Shown: positions 40,401 through 52,107 of the stretch, piece after piece | Numbering within the stretch: the first letter of the stretch is position 1 | How the letters are laid out: each line of letters begins with the position of its first letter | NCBI RefSeq assembly: GCF_026230105.1 | Contig: NC_079479.1 | Coordinates: 35,929,385-35,993,384 of the forward strand | DNA: 64,000 nucleotides | Direction of reading: 5' to 3' | Origin: Diorhabda sublineata | Lineage: Eukaryota > Arthropoda > Insecta > Coleoptera > Chrysomelidae | Notes under the pieces: model-generated | Told to the model about the DNA's origin: nothing | Database searches by the model: none | The model's input: the letters and a program-made list of their open reading frames with translations, nothing else | Made by a program: the position numbers and the translations under genes

Positions 40401-41198
40401 CCGCTTCCTAGCGTGGAAAAAGGTTGTCTTATGACGGTTAACGGCTGCCTTCTCAAACAATAATAAGAACAACCCAAACCTAACAGCATCAAAGACAAGA
40501 ACAGAATCCCGCAGATGATCAACAATATTTGGAATCCCTTCAGCGGCGCCGGCAGGGCGCTGACCGGAGCTTCGGGTCTGAAAAAAATCAACAATAATTC
40601 AATCGATTCCTTCAACAGGTAGTAAAAACTTACACGATTTGTGGTAGCGGCGCGGGCACAGGCGTAATCGGCGGAGGATACCTACAAACTATGGTGATGA
40701 TTTCGTCCCCGTCGATTTCGAAGCCAGGATGGAAGCGAACCACTACATTGTTGGTAAACACCCTTTGGGGACCCTAACCAATCAAAACGTTCGAAAATCT
40801 CCCGCTAATAACCCCCAGTATTTCATTTTATTTACCTGTTTGGTGCCGCATCCTTTGAGAGGCAGCTCCAACTTGTAGCTCAAATCGCCTTTGCCGAACA
40901 CTCTGCACGCCGAATTCCTGTCGAATTGCGCGTAAGCGATCCCATAAAATTTGTCGCCGAATTTCAATTCTATCTGCATGGTTCCGGCGGCGCAATTTAG
41001 CGCGGCTTTCGTTCTATTCAGAAATATCACCGGACTCAGATCGTCCAATTTGGTAACTTTACCATCGAGGATGCCTTCTTCGGGGAGGCCTTCTCCTCGG
41101 TAGGCGACGTTGTTCGCTTGATCCGCGTAATTCGATTGGCCGGACGCGAATTTCATCAACGATACGATGCAAATCCATCGCAACTGATTGAAATTCAT
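25455..41198 (-). CDS. ZP-N domain single-pass membrane protein with long cytoplasmic tail (cuticlin-like)
   Basis: Coding exons on the minus strand: 41198-40836, 40773-40634, 40577-40366, 31365-30909, 30719-30582, 30415-30155, 30096-29899, 29843-29466, 26120-25750, 25678-25455; 913 residues, all junctions in phase. Residues 1-20 are a signal peptide. Residues about 55-155 resemble a ZP-N module with exactly four cysteines (C69, C98, C117, C151) and one glycosylation site (N61). No ZP-C half or furin site follows. Residues about 183-205 form one membrane span, then RRQ. The remaining 700 residues are intracellular, low in complexity and rich in Ser, Glu and Pro. They include PPPPP and PTPPPPPP tracts and four short motifs of the form [PQ].[WF][DN]I.[IV][RK]. 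ZP proteins of this type organise apical matrix in insect epithelia; that role is inferred. The ATG follows TTTGTTTCAG, which may be an acceptor, so a non-coding 5' exon is likely. The stop overlaps an AATAAA. Confidence 0.88.
26888..29330. mobile_element. Inverted-repeat element copy with amplified arm, in an intron of the ZP-N gene
   Basis: GGGTATATCTGACACGACGAG at about 26,888 is a degenerate version of the CAGGGTGTGTCCCACGACGAG terminus of the intact element at 38,811. The matching sub-terminal sequence follows, including the CTTCCGG/CCGGAA hairpin near 27,030. The arm is then repeated in tandem (separate entry). The copy runs into the family's centre, AAATAGAACCACCCGG and TTCTATTTTAATAC, near 29,250-29,275. 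The opposite arm is absent. The right limit is approximate. Confidence 0.65.
27067..29230. repeat. Seven tandem copies of a 309-bp element-arm unit
   Basis: The landmark GGTGTGTATAAAAAGTG, whose last copy reads GGCGTG, recurs at 27,321, 27,641, 27,950, 28,259, 28,566, 28,875 and 29,184. Spacings are 320, 309, 309, 307, 309 and 309 bp. Each unit begins near AACACCCTGTATATTA and ends with TATACAGGGTGTGTATA, so it is itself bounded by short inverted repeats. The same unit occurs singly in each arm of the element at 38,811-40,053. The array lies in the intron between exons 29843-29466 and 26120-25750. Confidence 0.92.
30766..30818. repeat. Single GGTGGAATAG...TTCCACC hairpin in the intron between exons 31365-30909 and 30719-30582
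   Basis: TTTTGGTGGAATAG and ATTCCACCAAAA form inverted arms around about 25 bp. The layout and several internal bases match the first half of the 216-bp satellite monomer found in the adjacent, upstream intron. It is a diverged single copy, possibly a relic of the satellite's source sequence. Confidence 0.6.
31455..38810. repeat. 216-bp satellite, about 34 tandem copies, inside an intron of the ZP-N gene
   Basis: GGTGGAATAGTTTCGGTATA recurs from 31,464 to 38,575 at steps of 216 bp, or 215 bp where AAAATCAAAATTG reads AAAACAAAATTG. A 35th monomer starts at 38,791 and is broken by an inserted element. Copies are nearly identical, and a few recurring positions define variants: CGAATAAT or CGAGTAAT, TCAAAA or CAAAA, TCTCAATT or TCTTAATT. 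Each monomer has two related halves of about 108 bp, one starting GGTGGAATAGTTTCGG and the other GGTGGAATAATTTTG. GGTGGAA and TTCCACC can pair as a hairpin. The array begins about 90 bp upstream of exon 31365-30909. Confidence 0.97.
38811..40053. mobile_element. Intact 1,243-bp non-autonomous inverted-repeat (MITE/foldback) element with TA target duplication
   Basis: The element starts CAGGGTGTGTCCCACGACG and ends CGTCGTGGGACACCCCG, flanked by TA on both sides (38,809-38,810 and 40,054-40,055). Its arms run from 38,811 to about 39,335 and from about 39,535 to 40,053. They are imperfect inverted copies of over 500 bp around a core of roughly 200 bp. It interrupts a 216-bp satellite monomer: GGTGGAATAG lies before it and CTTTTCCACCAAAA resumes after it. 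There is no open frame of note. TA target sites suggest mobilisation by a Tc1/mariner-type enzyme. Each arm holds a nested palindrome, CTTCCGGTATAACCGGAAG and its counterpart. Confidence 0.85.
40054..40195. repeat. Diverged remainder of the 216-bp satellite beyond the inserted element
   Basis: CTTTTCCACCAAAAACTAAAACC continues the monomer broken at 38,810. A further diverged pair, AGGTGGAATTTTTGCGC and TTCACCAAG, follows near 40,107-40,145. This is the decayed outer edge of the array, about 170 bp downstream of exon 40577-40366 on the minus strand. Confidence 0.6.
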
Positions 41199-41204
41199 CT
41201 GAAA

Positions 41205-41470
41205 CAAATCATCCGATTAATTGTCGTCCGAAAACATCGACGCTGCGCGTTAACCGTTCGTTATGGGACGCACTGTAGATTAAAGGCGCGTTCGGGCTTC
41301 AGTTCCGGTCGCGTACGTTCGAAATTTAATGGACGATCGGCCGTCGAAAAGATTTATCCTTGATCCGTACTGTATAACTAAATAATCGTTCGAAACGAGC
41401 TCGAATCGATTCGCCGCGAGCCGAATCTAAGCTCGCGCGAATTTTATTGGTTTTTTACGGAAAATTAGAG
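41205..41470 (-). promoter_or_regulatory. CpG-rich probable promoter and 5' untranslated region of the ZP-N gene
   Basis: This stretch directly upstream of the ATG at 41,198 is markedly richer in CG dinucleotides than the AT-rich surroundings. Examples are GCGCGTTCGGGC, GGTCGCGTACGTTCG, CGCCGCGAG and GCTCGCGCG. TTTGTTTCAG abutting the ATG looks like a splice acceptor, so the transcript probably starts in a non-coding exon here. No TATA box or start site could be assigned with confidence. Confidence 0.4.
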
Positions 41471-44385
41471 CGTTAGAGCAACGTGGAACAATGGTACGTC
41501 GCTGTTTGTTTATCAAAAGCGTGCGATAACTCAAAAGTCACTTCGAACAAAAACTAGACTCAAACTAATCATTATTATAGTTTAATATCACATAAAGGAC
41601 TTTATTTAAACATTTAATGGACAAAAAACGCCGAAGAAACAAAATTTACGACGTTCCTGACGATTCTAATATTGTTTATATAGGACAGACATCTCGATAT
41701 TGGACAAAAAGAATAATGAATCACTAAAATTATAAAAAAACGTTAAATAATATAAAAAATCGTAAAAAATCGTGTAAAAACGTAGAAAATTAACGAAAAA
41801 CATCATTTTTAAAAAATATAAATATACAGGTAGGTCAAAAAGTTCCGATTTAATTAAAAAATTTATTTTACAAGCAACGCGTTGTATCTTATCGTTTTTA
41901 CGCCTGGTACTTTGTTCTAATTCGACGGCGGGCATCACCTGTCAAAATATAATCGCGATTTGAGATGTTTGAGCATAGAGCGTAGAGCCATCCGTCACTT
42001 TATCTCGTAGTTTCTTTAACGCGGCGCCGATTTATTTGAAATTTTCACAGATGATAGGTGTGTATACAAAAAAACGAGATCTACACGGTGCCGAAGCGTG
42101 TAACCCCCTCCGGGGGGGGATGCCACCCCTTTTCGGGGGTGGAAAATTTTTTACCAAAAATAACCCCGGAAATCGAAATATTAGTGTATTTAAAGTAAAA
42201 AATGTTGTATGAAATTTTTTTGTCGGATTAATAGTTTTTGAGTTATTCGCAATTGAAAAGTTTCGTTGAAAAAACTGATTTTTTTAATAGTTTTTTACGT
42301 ATAACTTTGTAATGGTGCGTTTTATCGAAAAAATTGTTATGAACAAAAATGAAGCTTATAAAAAAACGAAGAAATTAAACTATATTTTGAATATTTAATG
42401 TTTTACCTAAAGCGAGTTATAGATATTTTAATAAATTTTGTTTTACGTAATTGAGTATTTAACCTCAAATAACTGGAAAAGGGTGCATTTTTCGAAAAAA
42501 AGTTATTAAACACTTTTTGAAGAGCTTAAAAAGACCTTTCGAATGACTAATGATAAAAGTCGTTTCGACTAAAATTTTAACGAGATATGATGTAAAATAG
42601 TTAAAGTTAAAAAAAAATTGTATTAAAACTAATGCCATTTCATTGAAAATCAAAAATAAATTTTTTCCTTGTACCAAATACTTTATTTGGATGTTATTCA
42701 CGACATCTGAAAATTTGGCTGATTACAAACGCATAATTTTGAAAAAAATCAGCTTTAAATAATATTTTTTATAAATTTTTCCAAAAATTTTTTTTCTCCC
42801 CATTTTTTCTCTATAACTATAAAAGATACAAAAATAAATAACCAGTCAAATTAAAGCATTTTTTATGTAGATTATTTTTCTTTTTTTATTTTTTTTTTAG
42901 CACAAAAATTGACGGAGTTATAACCAAATTAATTTATCAATATAGTGCTAAAATTGCTGATCCACAACCCTTTGACCCTTTATTAATAAAATGCGGAAAG
43001 TCTCAAGCCCTTCTAACATACATAGACTTGTAGCCCTGAAAATTACCTTTAAAATGGTTTTTTGTAGGATGTGATATCTTCAAAATTAATGGAGTTACAT
43101 AAAAAATAAAAATTTGAAGTTTTTTTTGTGAATTATAAAATACGAAAAACTTTCAAATTTTAGCGCGCGGATTTTTTGTTGACTCTAAGTTGCCTTTAAG
43201 TACAATTGAGAATACCAAGAGTTGATTTACTTATAATATTGATAAAAGGGTGGTTTTTAAGGGTTGATAGGATATAGAAAATTAAAAATTACTTCAAATA
43301 GAAAGAAAAAACTTTAATATCAAAAAAAAACGCGCAAAATCTAAAAGTTGGCAGTCGTTAGATTTATTTTTATTTCATTCTCTACAAAGGGGTAGTTTTT
43401 CAAGGGTTGAATAATAAAAATTTATTAAAATATGAATTTGTCGCAGTAAAAACGAAATTTCAAAGTTTTAAATCGTTAAAAAACTTTTCTTTTATTATAG
43501 GGTAGTTTTTGATGATTTTTAAGGGTTGAAACATCGAAATATATAAATTTTCTATTATACAATATGTGATTTTCATCCCTTAAACGCAATTTGCACCCCT
43601 AGCGATCGTATAGATCTTGATGAACTCAATTTTAAATTTTCGTTTTTAAATCCGAGAATCCGGGAGGTTCGACACCATTTTGAGCTCAAATGCCTGCACT
43701 AATAACAAAATGTCGACACGTAACACGTTAATTAAAACCGGTTGTCATATATAAGAGAAGGTAACTAAGAAAATACTTAACAGTTAAGCAGTTATCCTTG
43801 GAAAAAGTATGTTTCGTATTTTAAAACGTGGGCGACTTCAATTCCATAGTTAAAATCGTAATAAACTCCAAAATTGAGTCAAAAAGTAAATAAAATCTCG
43901 ATAGACGTGCATTTTTCGACAACAGCAAACGTTGTAGACGAGACGGCGACCCGCGCGGCAATTGTTTGTACTGAATATGAAACTCGAAAGTTTTTACAAC
44001 AAACAGTCGACGATTTTCTTAAAATATCATATATTTTGATTAAAGAAGCCTTTTTACTGGAAAATCTGTTACGGAAATTTAATAAATTTGAGGTTATGTC
44101 GAAAATGAAGTCTACGCGGACAAACAAGGCGATATTCGATGCACAGAATCGAATTACATCGTAATTCTATTAGAAAGAAACAATTTATATGAAAAATGAA
44201 TTAAAACGGGATGATTATATTAAATTTTTATTAATTAATAGCTTATTAGTACGCCACTGATTATTATATCGACGTAGTAGAAGAGAAAGTAATCGGAATT
44301 CATCGCTAAAAATGAGGTCGATGGTTCGTTTATATTCGCCATAACTAACTTTCATTTTTTTTTCAATAATATATTATGCAATGCA
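41471..44385. other. Intergenic stretch with an unclassified interspersed repeat
   Basis: From about 42,000 to 43,690 the sequence has the look of a non-coding interspersed element. It contains CCCCCTCCGGGGGGGG followed by a CCACCCC/GGGGTGG hairpin at about 42,124-42,143, then long A- and T-rich stretches with repeated GGGTTGA and AAGGGT motifs. No terminal repeats or coding frames are evident. A plus-strand frame at 43,874-44,164 is open for 96 codons but begins at TTG. The reverse strand is open over the same interval. I recognise no protein in it. Confidence 0.35.
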
Positions 44386-47300
44386 TATTATCCAATAAAT
44401 AATATATTTGTACATACGATCGAATAAATCGATAGATAATTAACTAGTTTCGAGTAATTTAATCGATAAAATGTCGTGCTTCGATTGAGAATGTTCGATA
44501 TAATTTGACAGCTGTCAGATATATCGATTATGACATTACATATTGAAAATTAAGTTCCGAGTATGGAAAATCGAAAAGGAAATTGTCCAAATATCGAATA
44601 AATAATAAATTTGTACATACGATCGAATAAATCGATAGATAATTAACTAGTTTCGAGTAATTTAATCGATAAAATGTCGTGCTTTGATTGAGAATGTTCG
44701 ATATAATTTGACAGCTGTCAGATATATCGATTATGACATTACATATTGAAAATTAAGTTCCGAGTATGAAAATCGAAAAGAAAATTGTCCAAATATCGAA
44801 TAAATAATAAATTTGTACATACGATTGAATAAATCGATAGATAATTAACTAGTTTCGAGTAATTTAATCGATGAAATGTCGTGCTTCGATTGAGAATGTT
44901 CGATATAATTTGACAGCTGTCAGATATATCGATTATGACATTACATATTGAAAATTAAGTTCCGAGTATGAAAATCGAAAAGAAAATTGTCCAAATATCG
45001 AATAAATAATAAATTTGTACATACGATCGAATAAATCGATAGATAATTAACTAGTTTCGAGTAATTTAATCGATGAAATGTCGTGCCTCGACCGAGAATG
45101 TTCGATATAATTTGACAGCTGTCAGATATATCGATTATGACATTACATATTGAAAATTAAGTTCCGAGTATGGAAAATCGAAAAGAAAATTGTCCAAATA
45201 TCGAATAAATAATAAATTTGTACATACGATTGAATAAATCGATAGATAATTAACTAGTTTCGAGTAATTTAATCGATAAAATGTCATGCTTCGATTGAGA
45301 ATGTTCGATATAATTTGACAGCTGTCAGATATATCGATTATGACATTACATATTGAAAATTAAGTTCCGAGTATGGAAAATCGAAAAGAAAATTGTCCAA
45401 ATATCGAATAAATAATAAATTTGTACATACGATTGAATAAATCGATAGATAATTAACTAGTTTCGAGTAATTTAATCGATGAAATGTCGTGCCTCGACCG
45501 AGAATGTTCGATATAATTTGACAGCTGTCAGATATATCGATTATGACATTACATATTGAAAATTAAGTTCCGAATATGGAAAATCGAAAAGAAAATTGTC
45601 CAAATATCCAATAAATAATAAATTTGTACATACGATTGAATAAATCGATAGATAAAAAACTAGTTTCGAGTAATTTAATCGATGAAATGTAGTGTCTCGA
45701 CCGAGAATGTTCGATATAATTTGACAGCTGTCAGATATATCGATTATGACATTACATATTGAAAATTAAGTTCCGAGTATGGAAAATCGAAAAGAAAATT
45801 GTCCAAATATCCAATAAATAATAAATTTGTACATACGATTGAATAAATCGATAGATAAAAAACTAGTTTCGAGTAATTTAATCGATAAAATGTCGTGCTT
45901 TGATTGAGAATGTTCGATATAATTTGACAGCTGTCAGATATATCGATTATGACATTACATATTGAAAATTAAGTTCCGAGTATGGAAAATCGAAAAGAAA
46001 ATTGTCCAAATATCGAATAAATAATAAATTTGTACATACGATCGAATAAATCGATAGATAAAAAACTAGTTTCGAGTAATTTAATCGATAAAATGTCGTG
46101 CCTCGACCGAGAATGTTCGATATAATTTGACAGCTGTCAGATATATCGATTATGACATTACATATTGAAAATTAAGTTCCGAATATGGAAAATCGAAAAG
46201 AAAATTGTCCAAATATCCAATAAATAATAAATTTGTACATACGATTGAATAAATCGATAGATAAAAAACTAGTTTCGAGTAATTTAATCGATGAAATGTA
46301 GTGTCTCGACCGAGAATGTTCGATATAATTTGACAGCTGTCAGATATATCGATTATGACATTACATATTGAAAATTAAGTTCCGAGTATGGAAAATCGAA
46401 AAGAAAATTGTCCAAATATCCAATAAATAATAAATTTGTACATACGATTGAATAAATCGATAGATAAAAAACTAGTTTCGAGTAATTTAATCGATAAAAT
46501 GTCGTGCTTTGATTGAGAATGTTCGATATAATTTGACAGCTGTCAGATATATCGATTATGACATTACATATTGAAAATTAAGTTCCGAGTATGAAAATCG
46601 AAAAGAAAATTGTCCAAATATCGAATAAATAATAAATTTGTACATACGATCGAATAAATCGATAGATAATTAACTAGTTTCGAGTAATTTAATCGATGAA
46701 ATGTCGTGCCTCGACCGAGAATGTTCGATATAATTTGACAGCTGTCAGATATATCGATTATGACATTACATATTGAAAATTAAGTTCCGAGTATGGAAAA
46801 TCGAAAAGAAAATTGTCCAAATATCGAATAAATAATAAATTTGTACATACGATTCAATAAATCGATAGATAATTAACTAGTTTCGAGTAATTTAATCGAT
46901 AAAATGTCATGCTTCGATTGAGAATGTTCGATATAATTTGACAGCTGTCAGATATATCGATTATGACATTACATATTGAAAATTAAGTTCCGAGTATGGA
47001 AAATCGAAAAGAAAATTGTCCAAATATCGAATAAATAATAAATTTGTACATACGATTGAATAAATCGATAGATAATTAACTAGTTTCGAGTAATTTAATC
47101 GATAAAATGTCGTGCCTCGACCGAGAATGTTCGATATAATTTGACAGCTGTCAGATATATCGATTATGACATTACATATTGAAAATTAAGTTCCGAGTAT
47201 GGAAAATCGAAAAGAAAATTGTCCAAATATCGAATAAATAATAAATTTGTACATACAATTGAATAAATCGATAGATAATTAACTAGTTTCGAGTAATTTA

Positions 47301-47832
47301 ATCGATAAAATGTCATGCTTCGATTGAGAATGTTCGATATAATTTGACAGCTGTCAGATATATCGATTATGACATTACATATTGAAAATTAAGTTCCGAG
47401 TATGGAAAATCGAAAAGAAAATTGTCCAAATATCGAATAAATAATAAATTTGTACATACGATTGAATAAATCGATAGATAAAAAACTAGTTTCGGGTAAT
47501 TTAATCGATAAAATGTCGTGCTTTGATTGAGAATGTTCGATATAATTTGACAGCTGTCAGATATATCGATTATGACATTACATATTGAAAATTAAGTTCC
47601 GAATATGGAAAATCGAAAAGAAAATTGTCCAAATATCGAATAAATAATAAATTTGTACATACGATTGAATAAATCGATAGATAATTAACTAGTTTCGAGT
47701 AATTTAATCGATAAAATGTCGTGCTTCGATTGAGAATGTTCGATATAATTTGACAGCTGTCAGATATATCGATTATGACATTACATATTGAAAATTAAGT
47801 TCCGAATATGGAAAATCGAAAAGAAAATTGTC
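44386..47832. repeat. 203-bp satellite, about 17 tandem copies
   Basis: TTTGACAGCTGTCAGATATA recurs every 202-203 bp from 44,504 to about 47,749. It contains the perfect palindrome GACAGCTGTC. Monomer variants differ at TTAACTAG or AAAAACTAG, GTGCTTCGATTG or GTGCCTCGACCG, and one- or two-base length changes. A block of three monomers is repeated: the rare GATGAAATGTAGTGTCTCGA variant occurs at 45,681 and again at 46,290, exactly 609 bp apart. The array ends at AAAATTGTC just before AAGACGTCG. Confidence 0.96.
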
Positions 47833-48468
47833 AAGACGTCGTCGACGTATCGATTTATTTCGATTTTGACGTTTCGAATATTTAATATTCCAAAATGTCG
47901 CGATTTGGTGGTAATTATGGAATGAATCGAACGTACCCCCTATAAAAAAGCGTTTTAAAGAATTCAAAAAGCTCGAGCAGGAAAACTGGGAATCCGTTTT
48001 GCGAAAATTTGGCAAAAAAATACAAAATATGTAAACAACATTCTAAAAGAACAAAATTTGGTTAAAAATTCGAGAAAATCTGCTCGAAAATATCGATAAA
48101 AAGATTTTTTTTCTGATTATTAGTTTCGTCGAGACTATCAGTATATAATAACTCAAAATTCATTTTGTTTTCGATAATAAACTTGCATATCGACGACCTT
48201 ACGTGATTAAACGTCTCCGTATTTTTCATTTCGAACAGGTATTAATGTACCTGTTAACCATGAGACATAAAAAACGTCGAATAGTCCGTGAAATAAACTA
48301 AAACATTTTTATCTTATTAAATCCTTATTGTTTTGAGTTTCCTCGCGTATGATCCCAGTTAATCCCGATAATTCCCGGATATAAAACAAACATCGAACCA
48401 TTTTTTCACAAATCAACTGATATAAACTTGATTTTACGCACACTCTGTATACATACTTCATAACTAGA
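47833..48468. other. Unique spacer between the 203-bp and 306-bp satellites
   Basis: About 640 bp of AT-rich, non-repetitive sequence. No open frame with recognisable content and no RNA gene was found. Confidence 0.5.
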
Positions 48469-48585
48469 ATCCCACACACATATCCGACCATATGTTGTTG
48501 CTTTTTTCAATTATTTACGAAACAACTTCTTGCAAAACTAGTTTTAAATAAAGCAAAAGATATTACGCAAGAAATACCCGGACCA
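48469..48585 (+). repeat. Left copy of a 117-bp direct repeat flanking a satellite array
   Basis: It begins ATCCCACACACATATCCGAC and ends ATACCCGGACCA. A copy with about four differences is at 50,838-50,954. The two sit exactly at the left and right edges of the first 306-bp array, so the array appears inserted between two copies of what was once a single stretch of sequence. Confidence 0.9.
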
Positions 48586-50837
48586 AATTATCACGGAAAA
48601 AACGTTTTTTGGATTTATTTTTGATTTTATAGACTTTTTAAATGTTTTTCGTGAAATATTTACTTGATTTTAGTTGTATTTTGATAGAAATATCGATTTA
48701 ATTTTACTTAAATCGATTTTTTTATCGAAAGAAATCAGAAATTTTGGAAATTCATTTTGAAAAATATATAAAAATGCTTAAAAAATCGAAAAAAAACAGT
48801 TTTTTGGTTTTAAATTGTCTAAATTGGAAGATTTTTTCGATAAAAAATGAATTTAGACAAAATTAATTTCATTATATCAAAAAAAACCAAATTATCACGG
48901 AAAAAACCGTTTTTTTTAATTTATTTTTGATTTTATAGACTTTTTAAATGTATTTCGTGAAATATTTTTTTGATTTTAGATATATTTTAATAAAAATATC
49001 GATTTAATTTTACTTAAATCGATTTTTTTATCAAAAGAAATCAGAAATTTTGGAAATTAATTTCGAAAAATATATAAAAATGCTTAAAAAATCGAAAAAA
49101 TGGTTTTTTTTGGTTGTAAATTGTCTTAATTGGGAGTTTTTTTCGATAAAAAATGAATTTAGACAAAATTAATCTTATTTTTATCAAGAAAACCAAATTA
49201 TCACGGAAAAAAACGTTTTTTTGGATTTATTTTTGATTTTATAAACTTTTTAAATGTTTTTCGTAATGTATTTTCTTGATTTTAGGTGTATTTTAATGAA
49301 AACATCGATTTAATTTTACTTAAATCGATTTTTTTATCAAAAGAAATCAGAAATTTTGGAAATTAATTTCGAAAAATATATAAAAATGCTTAAAAAATCG
49401 AAAAAATAGTTTTTTTGATTGTAAATTGTCTAAATTGCGAGTTTTTTTCGATAAAAAATGAATTTAGACAAAATTAATCTTATTTTTATCAAGAAAACCA
49501 AATTATCACGGAAAAAAACGTTTTTTTGGATTTATTTTTGATTTTATAAACTTTTTAAATGTTTTTCGTAATGTATTTTCTTGATTTTAGGTGTATTTTA
49601 ATGAAAACATCGATTTAATTTTACTTAAATCGATTTTTTTATCAAAAGAAATCAGAAATTTTGGAAATTAATTTCGAAAAATATATAAAAATGCTTAAAA
49701 AATCGAAAAAAATAGTTTTTTTGATTGTAAATTGTCTAAATTGCGAGTTTTTTTCGATAAAAAATGAATTTAGACAAAATTAATCTTATTTTTATCAAAA
49801 AAACCAAATTATCACGGAAAAACCGTTTTTTTGGATTTATTTTTGATTTTATAAACTTTTTAAATGTTTTTCGTAATGTATTTTCTTGATTTTAGGTGTA
49901 TTTTAATGAAAACATCGATTTAATTTTACTTAAATCGATTTTTTTATCAAAAGAAATCAGAAATTTTGGAAATTAATTTCGAAAAATATATAAAAATGCT
50001 TAAAAAATCGAAAAAATAGTTTTTTTGATTGTAAATTGTCTAAATTGCGAGTTTTTTTCGATAAAAAATGAATTTAGACAAAATTAATCTTATTTTTAAT
50101 CAAAAAAAAACAAATTATCACGAAAAAAAACGTTTTTTTTGGATTTATTTTTGATTTTATAGACTTTTTAAATGTTTTTCGTAATGTATTTTCTTGATTT
50201 TAGGTGTATTTTAATGAAAACATCGATTTAATTTTACTTAAATCGATTTTTTTATCAAAAGAAATCAGAAATTTTGGAAATTAATTTCGAAAAATATATA
50301 AAAATGCTTAAAAAATCGAAAAAATAGTTTTTTTGATTGTAAATTGTCTAAATTGCGAGTTTTTTTCGATAAAAAATGAATTTAGACAAAATTAATCTTA
50401 TTTTTAATCAAAAAAAAAAACAAATTATCACGAAAAAAACGTTTTTTTGGATTTATTTTTGATTTTATAGACTTTTTAAATGTTTTTCGTAATGTATTTT
50501 CTTGATTTTAGGTGTATTTTAATGAAAACATCGATTTAATTTTACTTAAATCGATTTTTTTATCAAAAGAAATCAGAAATTTTGGAAATTAATTTCGAAA
50601 AATATATAAAAATGCTTAAAAAATCGAAAAAATAGTTTTTTTGATTGTAAATTGTCTAAATTGCGAGTTTTTTTCGATAAAAAATGAATTTAGACAAAAT
50701 TAATCTTATTTTTAATCAAAAAAAAACAAATTATCACGAAAAAAAACGTTTTTTTTGGATTTATTTTTGATTTTATAGACTTTTTAAATGTTTTTCGTGA
50801 TGTTTTTTCTTGATTTTAGTTGTATTTTAATAAAAAT
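48586..50837. repeat. 306-bp satellite, first array (about 7.4 copies)
   Basis: The anchor CAAATTATCACG recurs at 48,584, 48,888, 49,194, 49,499, 49,805, 50,111, 50,421 and 50,727. Each unit contains ATCGATTTAATTTTACTTAA followed by ATCGAT, a ten-base inverted repeat around TTTTAC. It also has GAAATCAGAAATTTTGGAAA and TTTTTCGATAAAAAATGAAT. The first unit on the left is the most divergent. The array stops inside a unit after TTTTAATAAAAAT. Confidence 0.95.
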
Positions 50838-50954
50838 ATCCCACACACATATCCGACCATATGTTGTTGCTTTTTTCAATTATTAACGAAACAACTTCTT
50901 GCAAAACTAGTTTTATATAAAGCAAAAGTTATTACGAAAGAAATACCCGGACCA
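50838..50954 (+). repeat. Right copy of the 117-bp direct repeat
   Basis: It matches 48,469-48,585 with about four substitutions, for example TATTAACG for TATTTACG and TTATATAA for TTAAATAA. After ACCA the sequence runs on into unique DNA (GTCGTTTCGATACG), whereas the left copy runs into the satellite. Confidence 0.9.
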
Positions 50955-52107
50955 GTCGTTTCGATACGACATTTTTGTACACAAATTTTTGAAATCCCCC
51001 CAAAAATCGTTCAGCAACACGATCTACATCAAATAATTGTCCTATCCCGCTAAAAAGGACTTCGAACACAACAGTCCTGTCGATCTAAATGCGTGGTTAA
51101 TAGTTTAAATCCCCCACAAACCATTTTTTTTTATTTGGGCCTTTGAATACCATTCCAAATCACCAATTTCTTGTCTATACGACGAAAATTAACCTCAAAA
51201 TTGAGTAATAACATGACATAACCTCAATTGTACTAGTTTTATCTATTTGAGGTTATGTATCAACGTACAATAACGCTATTTTGTTATAAAAACGAAGATT
51301 CAAACGTCTAATCATCAATTGGATTAATCATTAAGTACATCGATGTATTACGAATGTTTCCTGGTATATTTTGATTTCAGTATGACATTCCGTTTATTTT
51401 TAGGTGTGTTCAGTTCCAAAGAACCGAGCGCGTTAGTCACCACATTCGTTCACCTTGAATTTTATTTAACACATTGTACAAATCAGTCGTTAATAATTTG
51501 TGTAATTAGTTGCAGGCTTTGTTACCCACAGTACTACCGTCAATTTGTTTAAATAAAAAAATCTCGAAGTTTCTAACCCAACTTATGTTTCCAATATGTC
51601 GATAAGTCGCTTCCGAATGTTGGAAGACTTTTTCTGCTACCCTGTACGCCGTATGAAATCACGGGAAAACATAAAACATTCTGTTCGTTGTTTCAACTAA
51701 TCGCCCGTACTAATATTCGACATTCCGTTGTTCGTATCGTGCGCTGTTGCCTAGTTTGGCGTTTGTGTTTAATGAGCTATCAAGTTGGCCGAGAAACGCG
51801 AAGGTTACCTTTCGTATCGACTGTTAAAATCTTTTGAGATTGAAAAAGGATAATGGACGACGTATTGCTGTGATTCAAACGATTCGATTTAACCATTGTT
51901 TTCGTTTAGTAACTAAAAAGTTTTGGTATTAGTTTGTATTGGATTCGCGAATTTCACTGCGTGTTTTTTCGTTTTTTTTTTGCTTATTTATATATTGTTG
52001 ATAATAAACTTGATGTTGTTTGAAAGATTTTTCGTCTAGCGACACAAAATATATTGAATTGTAATAAGTTTAATAAGTGAGGTTAATACTAGAGGGCGTT
52101 GTATATA
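50955..52107. other. Unique spacer between the first and second 306-bp arrays
   Basis: About 1.15 kb without tandem structure. An open stretch near 51,770 starts ATGAGCTATCAAGTTGGCCG and is followed by AAGGTTACC, a possible donor, but no partner exon was found. No gene is called. Confidence 0.45.

Noticed and set aside
43874..44164. 96-codon plus-strand open frame next to a TATATAAG motif
   Set aside because: It lacks an ATG start, the opposite strand is equally open, and no similarity was recognised.
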